The notes under the pieces are model-generated. The model saw only the letters and a list, made by a program, of their open reading frames with translations. It did not search any database and was not told the DNA's origin. Shown in pieces: positions 45,348 through 54,204 of a stretch of DNA of 64,000 nucleotides (position 1 is its first letter; every line of letters begins with the position of its first letter). This stretch comes from CBDBJK01 sp965206395 (GTDB lineage Bacteria; Chloroflexota; Dehalococcoidia; Lucifugimonadales; CATOSD01). Position numbers and translations under genes: made by a program. The stretch lies in contig CBDBJK010000030.1 of NCBI GenBank assembly GCA_965206395.1, forward strand, positions 1 to 64,000, given 5' to 3'.

Positions 45348-46472
45348 ATGGAAGCAAACGAGCTAAAATTCTGGATAGCGTTCAATCGCGTTCCCCGTAT
45401 AGGGAGGGCGCGTTTCATGGTGTTAGAAAGCTATTTCGGCACCATGGATAGGGCGTGGCATGCCAGCGGTTCTGACTTGAAAGACGCGGGCCTTGATAGC
45501 AAGACTGCGCAATTGGTTGTGACAGGCAGGGCGACTATAGACCCGGATGACGAGCTTGAGCGTCTCGCGAAGAACGGTGTCTATGCTTTCACCTGGCATG
45601 ACGCGAGCTATCCGAGTCGCTTGAAGGAAATCTACGATCTGCCGCCGGTGATCTACGTGCGTGGCACGCTTTCGCCGGAAGACGAGCGTTCGATGGCTGT
45701 GGTTGGCACTCGAAAGGCGTCGGCTTACGGTCGCGAAGCCGCTCATCGGCTGTCATATGATATGGCGCGCTCAGGCGTGACCATCGTAAGCGGCCTGGCG
45801 CGTGGCATCGACGGCATAGCGCATAGGGCTGCGCTAGATGCAGGCAAGCGGACTATCGCCGTCCTTGGAAGCGGAGTTGATGTCATCTATCCGAAAGAGC
45901 ATTCCACGCTCGCGTCCGATATAATGCAGAACGGTGCGCTCGTCTCAGAGCATCCGTTAGGGACAAAGCCCAACGCCCAGAACTTTCCCCGTCGAAACCG
46001 CATAATGAGCGGCATGACGCTTGGGACTGTTGTGATTGAGGCGGGAGAGAGCAGTGGCGCTCTCATAACGGCAAGGCACGCCCTTGACGAAGGTCGAGAG
46101 GTGTTTGCTGTGCCCGGCAACATCTTCTCTCCTAACAGTCGAGGGGTCAACAGGCTTATAAAGGAGTCCGGTGCGAAACTCGTATCGGACTACAAGGACA
46201 TCCTGGAGGAGCTTAACCTCTCCTCAGTGGGGCACCAGATCGAGATGACGGCCCTTTTCCCAGAGGACGACAACGAGTCGCAGGTGCTGCGCTATGTGAC
46301 TTACGACCCTGTTCACATAGACGAGGTAATACGCGAGTCAGGGCTAAATATACCGGCAGTCAGCAGCGCGCTGGCTATGATGGAGCTAAAAGGTTTAATT
46401 AAACAGGTTGGGGGTATGAATTATATAAGGCTCAAGGAAACCCCGACCGAATATGAGGCAGTAGTGAGATAG
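45348..46472 (+). CDS. dprA: DNA-processing protein DprA (Smf)
   Basis: This protein of about 374 residues loads RecA onto incoming single-stranded DNA during natural transformation. It has an N-terminal helical region (WIAFNRVPRIGRARF), the Rossmann-like core with MAVVGTRKASAYGREAA, SGLARGIDGIAHRAAL, VLGSGVDVIYPKEH, FPRRNRIMSGM and IEAGESSGALITARHAL, and a C-terminal winged-helix domain (VHIDEVIRESGLNIPAVSSAL). ATG 45348 is chosen over a TTG 27 bases upstream because the upstream codons overlap the promoter-like TAGAAT. It is directly followed by topA (one base), as in many bacteria. Confidence 0.95.
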   Translation: MEANELKFWIAFNRVPRIGRARFMVLESYFGTMDRAWHASGSDLKDAGLDSKTAQLVVTGRATIDPDDELERLAKNGVYAFTWHDASYPSRLKEIYDLPPVIYVRGTLSPEDERSMAVVGTRKASAYGREAAHRLSYDMARSGVTIVSGLARGIDGIAHRAALDAGKRTIAVLGSGVDVIYPKEHSTLASDIMQNGALVSEHPLGTKPNAQNFPRRNRIMSGMTLGTVVIEAGESSGALITARHALDEGREVFAVPGNIFSPNSRGVNRLIKESGAKLVSDYKDILEELNLSSVGHQIEMTALFPEDDNESQVLRYVTYDPVHIDEVIRESGLNIPAVSSALAMMELKGLIKQVGGMNYIRLKETPTEYEAVVR

Positions 46473-46473
46473 T

Positions 46474-48630
46474 ATGGCAAAAGACTTAGTAATCGTTGAA
46501 TCTCCCGCGAAGGCCCGCACTGTCGGACGCTTTCTTGGAAACAAATATGAGGCCATCGCCTCTATGGGTCACGTCAGGGACCTACCGAAGGGCAAGATGG
46601 GCGTCGAGGTGGATGACAAGGGCTTTCATCCAACGTACGACATCTTGCCAGACAAGAAGAAAATTGTCTCTGAGTTGACGAAGGCGTCGAAAGAGGCCGA
46701 CACGGTGTACCTGGCTACAGACCCGGATAGAGAGGGCGAGGCCATATCATGGCATCTCATCAAGGCTGCCAGGATAGCCGAGTCAAAGGTCAAGCGAGTC
46801 GTCTTCCATGAGATCACTCAGGAAGCCATCAAGGAAGCCTTCGACAATCCTCGCGAGCTAGACCATCACTTGATAGATGCGCAGCAGGCCCGGCGCATCC
46901 TGGATAGGCTGGTGGGCTATCGACTCAGCCCTGTGCTCTGGGGCAAAGTAAGGCGCGGGCTATCGGCGGGTCGAGTGCAGTCTGTGTCGCTTCGCCTCAT
47001 AGTGGACAGGGAAAGCGAGATAAGCGCCTTCGTCCCCCAGGAATACTGGACTATCGACGCCAATCTTACCAAACGTCCCCAAAATGGCGAACGCTCTATT
47101 CCTTTCAAGGCGGGCCTGCACTCCATCAAGGGGCAGAAGGGCAGAGTCCTGATTCCTGACGAGTCGCGTGCGCGAGAGATAACGTCAGACCTTGAAGGCG
47201 TGGACTATATCGTTGACACTGTGCGCAAACGAGAGACGCACAGCCGTCCGTCCGCTCCGTTTATCACCAGCACATTGCAGCAAGAGGCGGCGCGGAAGCT
47301 GAGGTTCACGGCCCGCCGCACCATGCAGATAGCGCAGCAGCTTTACGAAGGCATGTCAATCGGCGACGAAGGCGAGGTCGGACTCATCACTTACATGAGG
47401 ACGGACTCGACGAACGTCGCGTCCTCCGCACTGCAAGAGGCCAGCGCCTACATCAAAGACAAATTCGGCGCAGATTACGTGCCCAAGGCTCCCAGAATTT
47501 ACACGAAGAAGGTCAAGGGCGCTCAGGAGGCGCATGAGGCCATCAGGCCCACGTCTATCGGTAGGGACCCCGCTTCGATGCGGCAATACCTTAATAACGA
47601 TCAGTCCAGGCTGTACGACCTCATCTGGAAGCGCCTGCTGGCGAGCCAGATGACCGATGCCCTGTTCGATTCCACGAGGGCGGACATATCGGCGGACAGC
47701 AAGAAATCGACGGTACAGTACGTCTTCAGGGCAACAGGCTCGGTGCTGAAGTTTGCCGGATTCCGCGTGCTTTACATGGAGGACAGGGACGACTCTGCGG
47801 TAGACGAAAACGAAGAGACCGCGCCGCTGCCTGACCTTAATAAAGACGACCCGCTTGACTGCTCTAGCGTGACTTCGGATCAACACTTCACGCAGCCTCC
47901 TCCGCGCTACACAGAGGCAACTCTTATCAAATCCTTAGAGGAGCAGGGCATAGGCCGCCCCAGCACTTACGCTCCCATCATGGCTACCATAATGGGACGG
48001 GACTATGTGCTGAAAGACCAGGGCAGGTTCGTTCCCACGAAGCTTGGCACGGCGGTGACCGGCTTACTTACTACCCATTTCCCCGACATCATGGACATCG
48101 GCTTCACGGCCCGTATCGAAGAGCAGCTTGACGATATCGCCAACGGCGAACGCAGGTGGGGGCCTACCCTGAAGGAGTTCTATGACCCCTTCGACGAGTC
48201 CATAGTGCACGCCATGAAGGAGGCCGAGCGAGTCCCCCGAGACCAGATTGACGAGGAGACGGATGAGATCTGCGAGGATTGCGGACGACCTATGGTCATC
48301 AAGTCGGGGCGCTTTGGCCGGTTCCTCTCTTGCAGCGGCTTTCCTGAGTGCAAGGCCGCGCGTCCGTTGCTGACCCGTGTGGGCGTCGAGTGCCCGGATT
48401 GCGGCAGCGACCTCGTGGAACGCAAACAGAAGGGCAAGGGCGGCAGGAAATTCTATGGCTGCTCCAACTACCCCGCCTGCACCTTTGCCGTGAACCAACG
48501 ACCTCTACCAATGCCGTGCCCGGAGTGCAGCAAGATGCTTCTGGCGTCTGGTCGAAGCAACGCACGCTGCACCGCCTGCGACTTCAAGGGGCCAATCCCC
48601 GAAACCGAGCCGCTGGAAGTCGCCGTTTAG
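46474..48630 (+). CDS. topA: DNA topoisomerase I
   Basis: This 718-residue type IA topoisomerase relaxes negative supercoils. The Toprim domain (VIVESPAKARTVGRFLG, ATDPDREGEAISWHL) lies at the N-terminus, the catalytic Tyr is in GLITYMRTDSTNVASSA, and GIGRPSTYAPIMATI is the usual domain signature. The C-terminus has three Cys-rich zinc ribbons: CEDCGRPMVIKSGRFGRFLS with SCSGFPEC, CPDCGSDLVERKQKGKGGRK with CSNYPAC, and CPECSKMLLASGRSNARC. It starts one base after the dprA stop, so the two are coupled. Confidence 0.96.
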   Translation: MAKDLVIVESPAKARTVGRFLGNKYEAIASMGHVRDLPKGKMGVEVDDKGFHPTYDILPDKKKIVSELTKASKEADTVYLATDPDREGEAISWHLIKAARIAESKVKRVVFHEITQEAIKEAFDNPRELDHHLIDAQQARRILDRLVGYRLSPVLWGKVRRGLSAGRVQSVSLRLIVDRESEISAFVPQEYWTIDANLTKRPQNGERSIPFKAGLHSIKGQKGRVLIPDESRAREITSDLEGVDYIVDTVRKRETHSRPSAPFITSTLQQEAARKLRFTARRTMQIAQQLYEGMSIGDEGEVGLITYMRTDSTNVASSALQEASAYIKDKFGADYVPKAPRIYTKKVKGAQEAHEAIRPTSIGRDPASMRQYLNNDQSRLYDLIWKRLLASQMTDALFDSTRADISADSKKSTVQYVFRATGSVLKFAGFRVLYMEDRDDSAVDENEETAPLPDLNKDDPLDCSSVTSDQHFTQPPPRYTEATLIKSLEEQGIGRPSTYAPIMATIMGRDYVLKDQGRFVPTKLGTAVTGLLTTHFPDIMDIGFTARIEEQLDDIANGERRWGPTLKEFYDPFDESIVHAMKEAERVPRDQIDEETDEICEDCGRPMVIKSGRFGRFLSCSGFPECKAARPLLTRVGVECPDCGSDLVERKQKGKGGRKFYGCSNYPACTFAVNQRPLPMPCPECSKMLLASGRSNARCTACDFKGPIPETEPLEVAV

Positions 48631-48666
48631 CTCTGGTTTCTGTAGCATGGCAACCTCATGTGTTCC

Positions 48667-48708
48667 CCCATCGAGGGAGAAAAGGCTAGCCCCTTCCCCC
48701 TCGATGGG
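48667..48708. terminator. Hairpin downstream of topA
   Basis: CCCATCGAGGG and CCCTCGATGGG form a perfect 11-bp stem with a 20-base loop 37 bases after the topA stop. It may terminate topA or be a member of a second intergenic repeat family. Confidence 0.5.
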
Positions 48709-48763
48709 CTGACAGGGGTAGGTAATAATGGATATACCCCGATGCATTGTGAATCATGCTTTC

Positions 48764-48854
48764 TGACCTCACCCCGTCCTTCCGCGGAAGGAATAAGAGG
48801 CCTGGTTTTCAGTCACCCCTCTCCGTGAACGGAGAGGGGACGGGGGTGAGGTCA
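48764..48854. repeat. Dispersed hairpin repeat, copy C
   Basis: Outer arms TGACCTCACCCCGT and ACGGGGGTGAGGTCA enclose TCCTTCC/GGAAGGA (loop GC) and CCCCTCTCCGT/ACGGAGAGGGG with a GA loop. It is close to copy B across the whole unit. In the second hairpin the loop bases differ, whereas the stem is kept. Confidence 0.88.
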
Positions 48855-49096
48855 GCGCATCGCCAGCAAGAACCAGTAGTGTATCATCCAAGCTACATAT
48901 CTATTCCTATCAACCCTTGATGATCTGATGCTTCGGCCTGAGATTTTAGCCGATTCTTAGGTTGGGATATAGCTCCCAATGCGAGAATCAGTAAGCATCA
49001 TTCTCTTTCTGAAATGGGATCCCGTGAACAGTCTGAACAATTCCTGCCCCTCTCTGCGCTAGCATGCTCACCGCCACGTAATATAACCTTCCTTGC

Positions 49097-50020
49097 ATGC
49101 AAGAGTACGAATGGCGCGCCCTTATGGAAAAGTTCGAGGAGCATCTGAAGGCCGAACGTAGCCTCGCGGTCCTCACGATTCGCAATTACAAGACCGACCT
49201 TGAGCCGCTTTACGACTACATCAAGCTCAAGAGCGTCCCTAACCTGAAAGCTCTCGACAAAGTGCTGCTTCGCGGCTATCTGGCATGGCTAATCGAGCTG
49301 GGCTACGTCCGGGCCAGCGTCGTTAGGAAGGTCAGCGCGCTCAGGATTTTTCTGAAGTGGCTGGTTCGGCATAAGCTCATCGACGCCGACCCCTTGCCCA
49401 GACGTGGCGTCATGAAGATGGAGTCTCGCCTTCCCAGGTTCCTTTCCCAGGATGAGGCGGCAAAGTTAGTGCAAGCCCCGGAGACTTCAGACCCGCTCAA
49501 GCTGCGTGACCGCGCACTGATGGAGCTTTTGTATGGAGCAGGGTTGCGAGTCAGCGAGGTCCGTGACCTGGACATAGGCCAGGTGAATTTGGGAACCAGA
49601 GAGCTTCGTGTTATCGGCAAAGGCTCCAAGGAGCGCATCGTCCTCATCGGCGAGATCGCAAGGGACGCACTCGCCCTGTATTTGAATGAAGTGCGCTCGG
49701 AACTAGCGAACGCCCGAAGCGGCGAAGCGCTGTTCTTGAATCGCTTTGGCTCCAGACTCAGTCAGCGCAGTATTCAGGAAAAGGTGCGCCTCTATGCGTC
49801 TCAAGCTGGCCTCGATTCCTGGGTGCATACTCATACACTGCGGCACTCCTTCGCCACGCACATGCTCGAAGGCGGCGCAGACCTGCGCGTGGTTCAAGAG
49901 CTTATGGGGCACTCCACCCCGGCGACGACCCAAATTTACACCCACGTCACTGGCGCAGAGGCTAGAAAAGTATACCTCGCGTCCCACCCAAGGTCAGATC
50001 AGGGCCAAGCCAACGACTAA
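49097..50020 (+). CDS. xerC: Tyrosine recombinase XerC/XerD-type
   Basis: This 307-residue site-specific recombinase resolves chromosome dimers with a partner Xer protein. The N-terminal SAM-like core-binding domain spans about 10-95 and the catalytic domain about 110-295. The active residues are Arg in GAGLRVSEVRDL, Lys in GKGSKERIV, the HxxR pair in HTLRHSFATHML, His in LMGHSTPATTQIY and the nucleophile Tyr in that last segment. The start at ATG 49097 has a weak ribosome binding site; a second ATG nine codons later is possible. It follows topA as in the common dprA-topA-xerC order, although the repeat-rich gap suggests a separate promoter. Confidence 0.92.
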   Translation: MQEYEWRALMEKFEEHLKAERSLAVLTIRNYKTDLEPLYDYIKLKSVPNLKALDKVLLRGYLAWLIELGYVRASVVRKVSALRIFLKWLVRHKLIDADPLPRRGVMKMESRLPRFLSQDEAAKLVQAPETSDPLKLRDRALMELLYGAGLRVSEVRDLDIGQVNLGTRELRVIGKGSKERIVLIGEIARDALALYLNEVRSELANARSGEALFLNRFGSRLSQRSIQEKVRLYASQAGLDSWVHTHTLRHSFATHMLEGGADLRVVQELMGHSTPATTQIYTHVTGAEARKVYLASHPRSDQGQAND

Positions 50021-50043
50021 TCGTAGTTTTAGGGAACATCGCC

Positions 50044-50508
50044 ATGCCAAGGGCACCGCTTAACGTCCTCGTCTTTCCTTTTCGCGAATCCAAAGACGGC
50101 AGCTTGGAGTTCGCTCTATTCAGACGCTCCGATGATGGATTCTGGCAACCCATATCTGGCGGCGGTGAGGACGGTGAGGCCCCAATCGAGGCAGCCAGAC
50201 GCGAGGCTTTTGAGGAAGCAACCATGCCCCAGTCTGCAAAGTATTTCATGCTGAAAACCGCTGTCTCCATTCCCGTATCTGCCTTTGAGGCGAGACATCT
50301 CTGGCCCAAAGACCAATATGTCATTCTGGGCCACTACTTTGCTGTAGAGGCTCACGAAATTGAAATTGTTTTGTCATATGAGCACACAGAGTACAGATGG
50401 GTCAGCTACCAACAGGGCAGAGACTTACTGTATTGGCACCATGACCAGACCGCTCTCTGGGAGCTAAACGAAAGACTGCTTAACGATGATTTGCCCCTTC
50501 CATTATAA
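50044..50508 (+). CDS. Nudix hydrolase
   Basis: This 154-residue protein is a single Nudix domain that hydrolyses a nucleoside diphosphate linked to another group. The Nudix box is GGGEDGEAPIEAARREAFEEA (residues about 37-57), with the metal-binding Glu residues in the REAFEEA segment. PISGGGEDG precedes it and the later WVSYQQGRDLLYW may help select substrate. DATP pyrophosphohydrolase-type members (NudB) have a similar length, but this is only a guess. It starts 23 bases after xerC. Confidence 0.87.
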   Translation: MPRAPLNVLVFPFRESKDGSLEFALFRRSDDGFWQPISGGGEDGEAPIEAARREAFEEATMPQSAKYFMLKTAVSIPVSAFEARHLWPKDQYVILGHYFAVEAHEIEIVLSYEHTEYRWVSYQQGRDLLYWHHDQTALWELNERLLNDDLPLPL

Positions 50509-50612
50509 ATAATGAACACGCAATGCTGACGCGCCCCATATTATTGTGTACCATAGGGCTAGGGACGCAAATTTCTTGATGACGCCACGCATACAGTAGG
50601 GAGGAGCAAAGA

Positions 50613-52040
50613 ATGCAGCAAGGTATTGAAGACCGCTTCGGGCTTGATATGTGTACAAGCTCCACACTCGCGGCAGAGCACTATGTCGAGGGTGTGGATT
50701 TGATGCTTTCGAGGAACTATGGCTCGGAGGAGAAGTTCGACCAGGCTGTCGAAGCCGACGAAGGCTTTGCCGTCGCGTACGCCTCCAAAGCCATGATGCA
50801 GCTTTATCGTGGCAAAGGTGCGGACGCTAAAGCAACCGCCGAACGTGCCCGTACCTTGTCATTGGGGGCTTCGCGCCGAGTGCAGGGCTATGCCGAAGCA
50901 GTATTTCTGTATGTGAGTGGCGAAGGCCCCAGGGCGCTTGCGCGTGCCAGAGAGCACATGAACGAATTCCCGCGCGACGCTATGGCGTTGCAGTTGGCTC
51001 ACCGCCTGCTTGTCATGGGGTGCGGTGTCGCCGGAGTGCCAAACTTCCCCCCTGAGATGCTTGGGCTTCTAAAAGGGCTTGAGCCAGTGTACGGCGACGA
51101 ATGGTCATTCCTTGGGAACTACGCCTTTGCGCACCACGAGTCCGGTCTGTTCGACGAGGCGTTGCGTTTGGCAGAACGCTCGCTAGAGCAGCGTCCAGAC
51201 AACGCCAACGCATCGCACTCTGTTGCCCACGTATTTTTCGAAAGGGGCGATCACGTAACAGGACAGGGCTTCCTTGGCAACTGGCTTGAGGACTATGACA
51301 GCCGATCACCCTTTTACGTTCACCTGTCGTGGCACGAGGCGCTTTTCGAGCTGGCCCAGGGCCGCCACGAACGCGCGCTTGGTCTGTATGAAAATGCGAT
51401 ACGTCCCTCTGTCGTAGCCAAGAGTCCCATATCAATCGCGGATAGCTGCTCCCTCATGTGGCGCTTGCAGATTTACGGCGGCTCTGTGCCTCCTATGCCC
51501 TGGGAGGAAGTGCGAGATCAGGCGGCTCCGGCCCTTAGCGGGAAAGGCCCCGCCTTCGGAGTCGCGCATGCGGCGATGGCCTGCGCCGCCAGTGGCGACG
51601 ACGAGACATGGAACCAGATGATCGAGGGCATTAAAGGCATGGCAAGCGACGGGAACCTGCTTGCATCCGAGGTGACCCTGCCGCTGGTCAAAGGCATAGG
51701 CGCTTTCTCGCAGGGGGACTACGCCGAGAGCGCGCGCCTGATTGGGCCGATACACAGCCAGTTCGTCCGTCTTGGCGGGAGTCATGCGCAGCGAGAGGTG
51801 TTCGAGGATACCTTGCTGGCCGCATACTTGAGGTCTGAGCAGTACGACAAGGCCGAAGACATGTTGCGCGAACGCCTGAATCGGCGGACATCTGTGCGCG
51901 ACACGCTATGGCTGAGTGGCGTGCAGGTGAACACCGGGCAGACGGAGGCCGCGAGCGTGAGTGTCAACGAAGTCAGGCAAGGATGGCAAAACGCCGACGC
52001 CGACTCGCCGGAAATCGTGGCTCTGGATAGCCTCGGCTAG
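50613..52040 (+). CDS. TPR protein of the TTC38 type
   Basis: This 475-residue protein is almost fully helical with several TPR-like repeats, e.g. FAVAYASKAMMQLYRGKGAD, FLGNYAFAHHESGLFDEALR, ANASHSVAHVFFERGDHVTG and YVHLSWHEALFELAQGRHER, the last two matching the TTC38 family. There is no signal peptide. GTAGGGAGGAG lies six bases before the ATG. TTC38 family members have no settled biochemical role; a scaffold or binding function is likely from the fold. It is 24 bases upstream of aroQ and may be its operon partner. Confidence 0.8.
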   Translation: MQQGIEDRFGLDMCTSSTLAAEHYVEGVDLMLSRNYGSEEKFDQAVEADEGFAVAYASKAMMQLYRGKGADAKATAERARTLSLGASRRVQGYAEAVFLYVSGEGPRALARAREHMNEFPRDAMALQLAHRLLVMGCGVAGVPNFPPEMLGLLKGLEPVYGDEWSFLGNYAFAHHESGLFDEALRLAERSLEQRPDNANASHSVAHVFFERGDHVTGQGFLGNWLEDYDSRSPFYVHLSWHEALFELAQGRHERALGLYENAIRPSVVAKSPISIADSCSLMWRLQIYGGSVPPMPWEEVRDQAAPALSGKGPAFGVAHAAMACAASGDDETWNQMIEGIKGMASDGNLLASEVTLPLVKGIGAFSQGDYAESARLIGPIHSQFVRLGGSHAQREVFEDTLLAAYLRSEQYDKAEDMLRERLNRRTSVRDTLWLSGVQVNTGQTEAASVSVNEVRQGWQNADADSPEIVALDSLG

Positions 52041-52064
52041 CAGGTGCTTGAATTACAGCATCAT

Positions 52065-52505
52065 ATGAAAATTCTCGTTATCAACGGCCCTAACCTTAAC
52101 ATGCTGGGCGCGCGTGAGCCGGCCTATTACGGCGTCAAGACTCTTGACGATATCGCCGAGGCAGTCCAGGAGAAAGCGGACGAATGCGGCGTGGAGGTCG
52201 AATTTTTTCAATCCAACCACGAAGGCGCGCTCGTCGATTTCCTGCAAGCCGCTGCGCCGGACGCGGCGGGCATCGTCATCAACGCAGGCGCGCTGACTCA
52301 CTATGGCCTGTCGCTGCGGGACGCTCTGGCGGACTCGCGGCTGCCCTTCGTGGAGGTGCACCTCTCTAACATTCACGCGCGAGAGGAATTCAGGCATCAC
52401 TCGGTGATAGCGGCTATCGCCGTCGGCCAGATCGCCGGGTTGGGCTGGCAAGGCTACATCTTCGCCCTGGAATTCTTGGCAGAGCAAATAAAAGAGAGAA
52501 GGTAA
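52065..52505 (+). CDS. aroQ: 3-dehydroquinate dehydratase, type II
   Basis: This 146-residue enzyme converts 3-dehydroquinate to 3-dehydroshikimate in the shikimate pathway. The start motif ILVINGPNLNMLGAREPAYY includes the active-site Tyr, INAGALTHYGLSLRDAL gives the catalytic Asn, and VEVHLSNIHAREEFRHHS gives the catalytic His. ATG 52065 matches the family N-terminus; an upstream in-frame TTG at 52044 is unlikely. It begins the aroQ-pepP-efp-xseA-xseB cluster, followed by pepP after seven bases. Confidence 0.95.
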   Translation: MKILVINGPNLNMLGAREPAYYGVKTLDDIAEAVQEKADECGVEVEFFQSNHEGALVDFLQAAAPDAAGIVINAGALTHYGLSLRDALADSRLPFVEVHLSNIHAREEFRHHSVIAAIAVGQIAGLGWQGYIFALEFLAEQIKERR

Positions 52506-52512
52506 TTTAACA

Positions 52513-53595
52513 ATGAACAAACGGCTTGAGAAGCTACGCGAGGCGTTGCAGGAAAAAGAGCTTGACGCCATATTGATTTCGACGGATGAGAACAGGCGGT
52601 ATGTGTCCGGGTTTAGCGGCTCGGCTGGCTATCTCCTTGTCTCTCAGAACGACGCTGTGCTGGCTACGGACTTCCGTTACGTGGAGCAGGCCGGAAGGCA
52701 ATCTCCTGATTTCCGGGTAGAACGCATAGCTGGTGGACATGCGTGGCTTCCCAAGCTGACGTCAGAGATAGGCGTTAAGCGCGTGGGCTTCGAGAGCCAG
52801 CAGATGACCTACAGCGCCTATGAACTTTTGCAGAAGGCTATCGAAGAGGCCGAAGGCCCTCAGAAGCCGGAGATGGTCTCCACCGCCGGAATCGTCGAGA
52901 AGCTGAGGGCTTTCAAGGACAAGGACGAGCTAAAGCTGCTTGCAAGGGCAATCGAGATAGGCGACGAGGCTTTCGAGCTGGTTGCGCCTACCATCGAGGC
53001 CGGCATCACCGAAAGAGAGATTGCGTGGGAGCTTGAAAAGGCCATGCGAGAGCGCGGGGCCGAGAAGATAGGCTACGATATAATCGTCGCGGCGGGTGCG
53101 AATGGCGCGCTTCCACATCATCGCGCGGGCGACAAGGTAGTGGAGGACGGCGACGCCATCGTCATCGACATGGGCGCTGTGTACGAGGGCTACACTGGCG
53201 ACATGACCCGCACCATCATCGTGGGCGAGGCGGACGAGACTTTCCAAAGAGTGTATGATACGGTGCTTCGCGCTCAGCTTGAGGCGGAGGATAAGGCCAG
53301 GGCGGGCATGACCGGCAAAGAGGTCGACGCAATCGCCCGCGACATAATAGCTGAGGCCGGATACGGGGACGCGTTCGGACATAGCCTTGGTCACGGCATT
53401 GGCCTTGAAGTCCACGAGGAGCCGAGGATAAGTGCGCTGTCTGACCAGGTGCTTGAGGACGGCATGGTGTTTACTATCGAGCCGGGCATCTACCTGTCTG
53501 GCTGGGGTGGCGTGCGAATCGAGGATAACGTTGTGCTGGAAAATGGTCGTGTCCGCATCATGACGAGGTCTCACAAGCGAGCGAGCGCACGATAG
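52513..53595 (+). CDS. pepP: Xaa-Pro peptidase (M24 family)
   Basis: This 360-residue metallopeptidase removes N-terminal residues ahead of proline. The N-terminal creatinase-like domain (1-130) is followed by the pita-bread catalytic domain. Metal ligands are Asp in VIDMGAVYEGYTGDMTRT (two), His in GHSLGHGIGLEVHEEP, and Glu in FTIEPGIYLSGWGGVRIED (two). The family includes both PepP and PepQ, and the length and context next to efp suggest the PepQ/YqhT-like form common in this cluster. Start ATG 52513 is six bases after aroQ and within an operon. Confidence 0.92.
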   Translation: MNKRLEKLREALQEKELDAILISTDENRRYVSGFSGSAGYLLVSQNDAVLATDFRYVEQAGRQSPDFRVERIAGGHAWLPKLTSEIGVKRVGFESQQMTYSAYELLQKAIEEAEGPQKPEMVSTAGIVEKLRAFKDKDELKLLARAIEIGDEAFELVAPTIEAGITEREIAWELEKAMRERGAEKIGYDIIVAAGANGALPHHRAGDKVVEDGDAIVIDMGAVYEGYTGDMTRTIIVGEADETFQRVYDTVLRAQLEAEDKARAGMTGKEVDAIARDIIAEAGYGDAFGHSLGHGIGLEVHEEPRISALSDQVLEDGMVFTIEPGIYLSGWGGVRIEDNVVLENGRVRIMTRSHKRASAR

Positions 53596-53619
53596 CCAAC
53601 TAACACAGGAGGCCCATGA

Positions 53620-54183
53620 ATGACGGTTAATTTTGGCGAACTGCGAAAAGGGATGGCCGTTGAGCTAGACGACGAGCCTTTTATCGTGGTCGACTATGAG
53701 CGGAGCAAGATGCAGCAGCGTGCTCCTGTTATGCGCATCAGGTTTCGAGATTTGATCAGCGGCCGCATGACGGAGCGCACCTTTTCGGGCTATGACGTTG
53801 ATTTCAAACTGGCAGCCGTAGAGCGGCGCAGCGCTCAGTATATCTACAGTGACGATGACTTTTACTACTTTATGGATACGGTGAGCTTCGAGCAGTTTCC
53901 GCTTTCAGAGGAACAGATAAAGGACTCTCTCCGCTATCTTATCGAGCAGATTAACGTAGACCTGGTACTGTTCCGCGAGAATCCTGTCGCGATAGAGATG
54001 CCGATAACGGTAGACCTGGAGGTCACAGAAACGGTTCCAGGCTTCAAGGGCGATACCGCGCAGGGCGGCACGAAGCCCGCGACACTGGAAACCGGCCTGG
54101 TTGTCAACGTGCCTATGTTCGTGGCTCAGGGAGAGAAGATCAAGGTGGACACCAGGACGGGGAATTATCTCTCAAGGGCGTGA
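53620..54183 (+). CDS. efp: Translation elongation factor P, with atypical loop
   Basis: This 187-residue protein has the three beta domains of EF-P, which relieves ribosome stalling on consecutive prolines. The C-terminal signature TLETGLVVNVPMFVAQGEKI and DTRTGNYLSRA is intact. The first-domain loop that normally reads KPGKGG (Lys34 in E. coli numbering) is KMQQRAP here, putting Gln at the modified-lysine position and Arg after it. AGGAGG precedes ATG 53620 by seven bases. It is 24 bases after pepP and 21 bases before xseA. Confidence 0.94.
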   Translation: MTVNFGELRKGMAVELDDEPFIVVDYERSKMQQRAPVMRIRFRDLISGRMTERTFSGYDVDFKLAAVERRSAQYIYSDDDFYYFMDTVSFEQFPLSEEQIKDSLRYLIEQINVDLVLFRENPVAIEMPITVDLEVTETVPGFKGDTAQGGTKPATLETGLVVNVPMFVAQGEKIKVDTRTGNYLSRA

Positions 54184-54204
54184 TGGCGTAGGGACAAAAT
54201 AGGA

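Larger units (their letters stand above)
48631..49096. other. Intergenic stretch between topA and xerC
   Basis: About 466 bases holding the 11-bp-stem hairpin at 48667-48708 and dispersed repeat copy C at 48764-48854. No supported coding frame. Confidence 0.55.
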
